Position numbers and translations under genes: made by a program. Below are positions 60,484-64,000 of a DNA stretch of 64,000 nucleotides, in pieces. Location: positions 7,849 through 71,848 of the forward strand of contig CAMQJB010000005.1 of the NCBI GenBank assembly GCA_947002045.1. The letters run 5' to 3'. Under the pieces are notes generated by a model. That model had not been told where the DNA came from. It saw only the letters and a list, made by a program, of their open reading frames with translations, and did not search any database. This stretch comes from an uncultured Collinsella sp. (GTDB taxonomy: Bacteria > Actinomycetota > Coriobacteriia > Coriobacteriales > Coriobacteriaceae). Every line of letters begins with the position of its first letter. Position 1 is the first letter of the stretch.

Positions 60484-61713
60484 ATGGATCGAAACGAACT
60501 CGACCCCAGCGTCCCCAGCGCCACGGAGGTCAAGAAGATCCCCCTCATCATTAAGGTGTATGCCGTCCTGTGCATCCTGTCCGGTGTTGGTACGCTCCCG
60601 TCGGTCGGCGCCTTTATGTGGCAGGTCATCACCGCACTCATCAACGGCAACGCCGCCGCCAAGCTCGGCGACAACACGCTCGTCGCGATCGGCCTTATCG
60701 TCGCCGGCATCATGCTCTCGGCGGCGAGCGCGGTCATCTTAATCATCTTCGGCCTAGACCTCATCAAGAACCAGCGCCGCAACGCCGCGCGCCTGTCCTA
60801 TATCCTTATCGCATTTACCGTCGTTGAGCTTTTGGTCGACGTGATGCTCCAGGGTATCGGGCCGTTCTTGTTGCGCCCCGCCATCCAGCTCGGCATCCTC
60901 ATTGCGCTGTCGGCCACCGTCGACCCCACGCTACGCCAGGAGCGCGAACTGCAGCGCCGTCTGCAAGAGATGCTCGACCGCGATGCCGCCGCCGAGGGGA
61001 TGCTCGGCCGCGACGAAACCGGCGAGGGCTACATCAAGCTCAACTACTTCAACCTGTTCTGGGTATTCTTCGTCTGCAGCGTGTTAGGTCTCATTCTCGA
61101 GGAAGTCTGGCATATGGTCGTCGTCGATCCCGGCGTCTATCAGGACCGGGCCGGTATGCTATTTGGCCCCTTTAGCCCCATCTACGGATTTGGCGCGGTG
61201 CTCATGACCATGGCGCTCAACCGCTTCTATAAAAAGAATCCTCTGATCATTTTCCTGGTAAGTGCCCTGATCGGCGGCGCTTTCGAGGTGTTTGTAGGCT
61301 GGTTTATGCAGACCTCATTTGGCGTGGTCTCGTGGAGCTACTCGCACATGAAGCTGTTCGGCATGCCCGACCCACTCGCCGTCCTTACGGGCGGACGCAC
61401 CTGCACGGGCTTTGCCTGCCTGTGGGGCCTGGGTGGCCTTATCTGGATCAAGTTGCTGCTGCCGAGGCTGCTCAAGCTCATCAACATGATTCCGTGGAAG
61501 AGCCGCTACTCGGCTACCGTCATCTTTACCGTCATTATGCTGGTCGACGGCGTCATGACGCTGCAGTCGCTCGACTACTGGTACCAGCGCGTCAACGGCA
61601 CGGAGCCGGATATTCCCGTCGCGCAGTTCTACGGCAAGTATTTCGATAATGAATACATGGAAAATCGCTTCCAGAGCATGACCATGAGCCCCAAGGACGC
61701 CACACGCGTATAG
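60484..61713 (+). CDS. Putative ABC transporter permease-like membrane protein (CmpB family)
   Basis: The 409-residue protein has about four N-terminal helices (residues ~15-145), a short cytoplasmic linker, and a C-terminal half matching the CmpB/DUF1113-like family: NLFWVFFVCSVLGLILEEVWH, GMLFGPFSPIYGFGAVLM, SALIGGAFEVFVGWFMQ and GRTCTGFACLWGLGGLIW. The biochemical function of the family is not established. AAAGG precedes the ATG. It is divergent from purF across 297 bases that show no other structure. Confidence 0.75.
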   Translation: MDRNELDPSVPSATEVKKIPLIIKVYAVLCILSGVGTLPSVGAFMWQVITALINGNAAAKLGDNTLVAIGLIVAGIMLSAASAVILIIFGLDLIKNQRRNAARLSYILIAFTVVELLVDVMLQGIGPFLLRPAIQLGILIALSATVDPTLRQERELQRRLQEMLDRDAAAEGMLGRDETGEGYIKLNYFNLFWVFFVCSVLGLILEEVWHMVVVDPGVYQDRAGMLFGPFSPIYGFGAVLMTMALNRFYKKNPLIIFLVSALIGGAFEVFVGWFMQTSFGVVSWSYSHMKLFGMPDPLAVLTGGRTCTGFACLWGLGGLIWIKLLLPRLLKLINMIPWKSRYSATVIFTVIMLVDGVMTLQSLDYWYQRVNGTEPDIPVAQFYGKYFDNEYMENRFQSMTMSPKDATRV

Positions 61714-61750
61714 CGCTGGCGCTGCTGCAAGTCGGTTCCAACGGACAAGT

Positions 61751-61788
61751 AAGCCCGCTGGCAGTTCAATCTAACTGCCAGCGGGCTC
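61751..61788 (+). terminator. Hairpin terminator after the CmpB-like gene
   Basis: A 16-base arm AGCCCGCTGGCAGTT with its perfect inverse and a 6-base loop, then CTCTTGCT. The T run is weak, so strength is uncertain. Confidence 0.7.
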
Positions 61789-61822
61789 TTGCTACAGATG
61801 GGCTCGAATCGATCGCAAAGCC

Positions 61823-62239
61823 CTATGCCTCGCGCTCTACCTCGTTCACGCATTCATTCTTGATGGTGCCGACAAGCGACTGCAGGGCATCGACCACGTG
61901 CGGACGAATGTCTCCGCCAATGAGCACGAGCATGATATCGTCGCCCACGGAAAGCTCGCCGCTCGCCAGCCACACGCGCACATAGCCGATGCCGGGCATC
62001 GCGCGCGTGGCTTCGATAGCAGACCGCACCTTTTCGGCGTCGTAGTCAAAGACCATGCCGCCCACCTTGTGGCCCGGCGCCACGCCACCGGTCTCAACTC
62101 CGCGCACCTCGGCCTTGGGCGTCGCACGCACCACACCGTTATGCGTCAGATACATACCGCACGCAGGCGCCGACGAATCGGCTTTGGCCTCGCGCAGCCA
62201 AGCATCAATCGAAGGCATCGTTTTGCCATTCTCGAGCAT
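61823..62239 (-). CDS. MoaE-like molybdopterin cofactor protein
   Basis: The 138-residue protein resembles the MoaE fold (molybdopterin synthase large subunit): GMYLTHNGVVRATPK, GGMVFDYDAEKVRSAI and YVRVWLASGELSVGDDIMLVLIGGDIRP. No other moa genes are nearby and the usual C-terminal lysines are sparse, so function in molybdopterin synthesis is probable at most. Two ATGs stand in tandem; the second (62239) has AGGAGG at five bases. Confidence 0.65.
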   Translation of the reverse strand: MLENGKTMPSIDAWLREAKADSSAPACGMYLTHNGVVRATPKAEVRGVETGGVAPGHKVGGMVFDYDAEKVRSAIEATRAMPGIGYVRVWLASGELSVGDDIMLVLIGGDIRPHVVDALQSLVGTIKNECVNEVEREA

Positions 62240-62307
62240 CATTTCCTCCTTTTACCGTCATCGAGCAGCTCATTTGGGACGGGGCTCTTTTAGCTACTCT
62301 TAACAAT

Positions 62308-63312
62308 CTATTCCTCGACCGGCGTGAGCACCATGACGGCGCGCGTATTGCTAAATGACAGTGAGCGACAGGTCACGAGCGTCACGACCTTGGTTGCCGA
62401 AGCAGCGCGATCGCCTGCATCACTCGCCACTGCCGAAGCACCGTCGAGCATCTCGGACAGGTAGTTCTTGAGCCCGTCGTCACCCTCAAAATTAGGCGTG
62501 CGCGCCTTGGCATACGTATCCTCGACGACCTTGGTCGCCAGCGGTCGCAGCTTATACGTTGCATCGCGCGTGATGTAATACACGTACTCGATGCTATCGA
62601 ATGTCGCTTGGTCGGTGGTGTCCGAAATCACGTTGAACATCGACCCGTCATTCATGTGGTGGCCGTAGATCGTGGTCTGCTGGTCAACCATTCCCGGCGC
62701 GGTGTCATCGCTATCCAGGAAAATGGCCCCGGACGCATTGGCCGTACCGTCGAACAGCGTGTTGAGGTATTTGGAGTTGTTATTGGTCTGCACCACGGGA
62801 TAGTTGATGTTGGTTCCCGGCGCGTAAATCCAACCCACAACCTCGGGATTTGTCTGGGCAAGTGCATCGAAGTCGATAATCGGCACGCCGCTGGCGTCCT
62901 TATCGCTTACATATTGCTTCTCGATTTTCTGGTACGAATCGCTTGCCTGCTTATAGCCAATCTGAGCATTGATAAAGATGGCAGCGGCGGCAACAATCAG
63001 GCCGATGCCGATGATGATGAGCAGAATGGGGATGATGGAGCGGCGTTTCTTGCGCGGCGGCTCGGTGTAGCTGGACGGAGCGCCGCTCGGTTGCCTCGTC
63101 GTCCGGGTCCGCTTCTTTGCCGTGCCATATGACGAGGGGCGATACGCAGCCGGCGTATCCTGACGGCGATGGGACGTCGGCGTTACGGGGCGCGGCGCAC
63201 GAGCCTGTTGAGGAGAGGATGCCCGACCCTGCTGCATGGAGCGGGCCGATCCCGCCTTGGATGGATCGGGGATCTGAGAAGCCGAGAAACGTTTTCCCTG
63301 ATAGTCGGACAT
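62308..63312 (-). CDS. Class B sortase
   Basis: The 334-residue protein has a ~90-residue basic, Pro/Ser/Arg-rich cytoplasmic tail, a transmembrane helix (about residues 93-113) and an extracellular sortase domain. Class B features are DFDALAQTNPEVVGWIYAPGT, NYPVVQTNNNSKYL, GAIFLDSDD, the catalytic His in IYGHHMNDGSMF, the Cys in LVTCRS and the Arg in NTRAVM. It attaches secreted proteins to the cell wall or assembles pili. The nearest wall-anchored candidates are the LAxTG proteins at 39506-48409; class B enzymes usually recognise NPxTN-like motifs, so the match is uncertain. Confidence 0.88.
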   Translation of the reverse strand: MSDYQGKRFSASQIPDPSKAGSARSMQQGRASSPQQARAPRPVTPTSHRRQDTPAAYRPSSYGTAKKRTRTTRQPSGAPSSYTEPPRKKRRSIIPILLIIIGIGLIVAAAAIFINAQIGYKQASDSYQKIEKQYVSDKDASGVPIIDFDALAQTNPEVVGWIYAPGTNINYPVVQTNNNSKYLNTLFDGTANASGAIFLDSDDTAPGMVDQQTTIYGHHMNDGSMFNVISDTTDQATFDSIEYVYYITRDATYKLRPLATKVVEDTYAKARTPNFEGDDGLKNYLSEMLDGASAVASDAGDRAASATKVVTLVTCRSLSFSNTRAVMVLTPVEE

Positions 63313-63348
63313 GACTCTCCCTATGATTACAGCGGAATGGCAAGCCGC

Positions 63349-63813
63349 TTAGGCGTCGGCCATCTCCTGCTTCATTTTCTCGATAACCTTGCGGTACTCG
63401 GGGTCGCAAGCACCCAGAATCTGCGTGGCATAGATGGCGGCGTTCTTGGCGCCGTTGATGGCAACGCAGGCCACGGGCACGCCCGAAGGCATCTGCACCA
63501 TCGACAGCAGCGAGTCCATACCGCCCAGGTCACTCGTCTTCATAGGCACGCCGATAACCGGCAGCGGCGTAAAGGCAGCCACGACACCACCCAGGTGAGC
63601 GGCCTTGCCGGCGGCAGCGATAATTACTTTGATACCGCGATCGGCAGCAGTCGAGGCCCACTCGTGAACCTTCGCCGGCGTGCGGTGTGCGCTCGCAATG
63701 ACGAGCTCATAGGGCACACCAAGCGCCTCGAGCTCGGCGGTGCAGCCTTCCATAACGCCCAGATCGGACTTGGAACCCATGATGATCCCGACGACCGGCT
63801 TTTGATCTGCCAT
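63349..63813 (-). CDS. purE: N5-carboxyaminoimidazole ribonucleotide mutase
   Basis: The 154-residue enzyme converts N5-CAIR to CAIR in purine synthesis. Motifs are IIMGSKSDLGVMEGC, ASAHRTPAKV, AAAGKAAHLGGVVA with the catalytic His, and IGVPMKTSDLGGMDSLLSMVQMPSGVPVA. The ATG at 63813 has AGGAGG nine bases upstream. It is transcribed toward the sortase gene with 36 bases between. Confidence 0.95.
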   Translation of the reverse strand: MADQKPVVGIIMGSKSDLGVMEGCTAELEALGVPYELVIASAHRTPAKVHEWASTAADRGIKVIIAAAGKAAHLGGVVAAFTPLPVIGVPMKTSDLGGMDSLLSMVQMPSGVPVACVAINGAKNAAIYATQILGACDPEYRKVIEKMKQEMADA

Positions 63814-63876
63814 AAACAAAGACCTCCTGTTGAGAGCAGTGACGCGGCGGATCCGCGACCCTTAACTACTGAGAGT

Positions 63877-63882
63877 AGTATA
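63877..63882 (-). promoter_or_regulatory. Possible -10 box of purE
   Basis: On the minus strand TATACT lies 63 bases before the start codon. The -35 region falls next to the artefactual G run and cannot be judged. Confidence 0.4.
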
Positions 63883-63917
63883 GCTGCTCCCGTCCCTGCG
63901 GTCTGTGGGTGCTCTGC

Positions 63918-64000
<83 letters not shown>

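Overview
The window reads as chromosomal DNA of a high-GC anaerobic actinobacterium of the class Coriobacteriia, most probably a Collinsella-like gut organism. This is inferred from gene content: an Ech-type group 4 [NiFe] hydrogenase, an NfnAB transhydrogenase, a LuxR-type regulator with a 12-helix membrane domain, an ECF vitamin transporter with a fused double ATPase, and very large secreted proteins. No 16S or ribosomal protein gene is present to settle the species. The last ~83 bases are an almost pure G run and look like a sequencing or assembly artefact at a contig end.

Layout. 1-4816 (minus): Ech hydrogenase operon, with echA and echB fused into one polypeptide, then echC, echD and a truncated echE. 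4998-5402: an isolated transposase-like helix-turn-helix gene. 5872-19466 (minus): a four-gene operon of three single-pass membrane proteins and a 3554-residue secreted beta-helix-type protein; this is the best candidate for an undescribed surface system. 19750-21054: a DUF4143-type ATPase preceded by a 23-bp-period array. 21313-23343: an Old Yellow Enzyme/2,4-dienoyl-CoA reductase-type flavoenzyme. 23486-23942: a six-unit, 80-bp-period palindrome array, followed by initiator tRNA-Met (minus). 24305-29588: coaX, a divergent biotin-ligase-like gene, a folP-folK fusion, a sirtuin and exodeoxyribonuclease III. 29736-32954: ECF transporter (S, A1A2, T). 33051-39111 (plus): glmU, prs, pth, nfnA, nfnB. 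39506-50041: two sortase-anchored surface proteins and a divergent membrane LuxR regulator. 50093-53794: a cytidylate kinase-like gene and a polar amino acid (glutamine/glutamate-type) ABC transporter. 54042-56412: yqeY-like gene, parvulin-type foldase, lone PTS EIIA. 56565-63813: purN, purM, purF, a CmpB-like membrane protein, moaE-like gene, class B sortase and purE.

How the genes fit together. Ech hydrogenase and NfnAB are the redox core of a fermentative anaerobe, linking reduced ferredoxin to H2/ion gradient and to NADPH. The pur genes, prs, folP-folK and coaX cover nucleotide and cofactor synthesis. The rest of the window is devoted to the cell surface.

The intergenic DNA is unusually rich in structured repeats. 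There are three arrays built on a 15-bp inverted arm (6, 3 and 2 units), about a dozen palindromes with a GGGGACAGG-like core, a 12-bp motif repeated every 23 bp, and a 10/20-bp phased repeat block. Two surface-protein genes share a GGTTC-N8-GAACC dyad in their upstream regions, one of them beside the LuxR-type gene.
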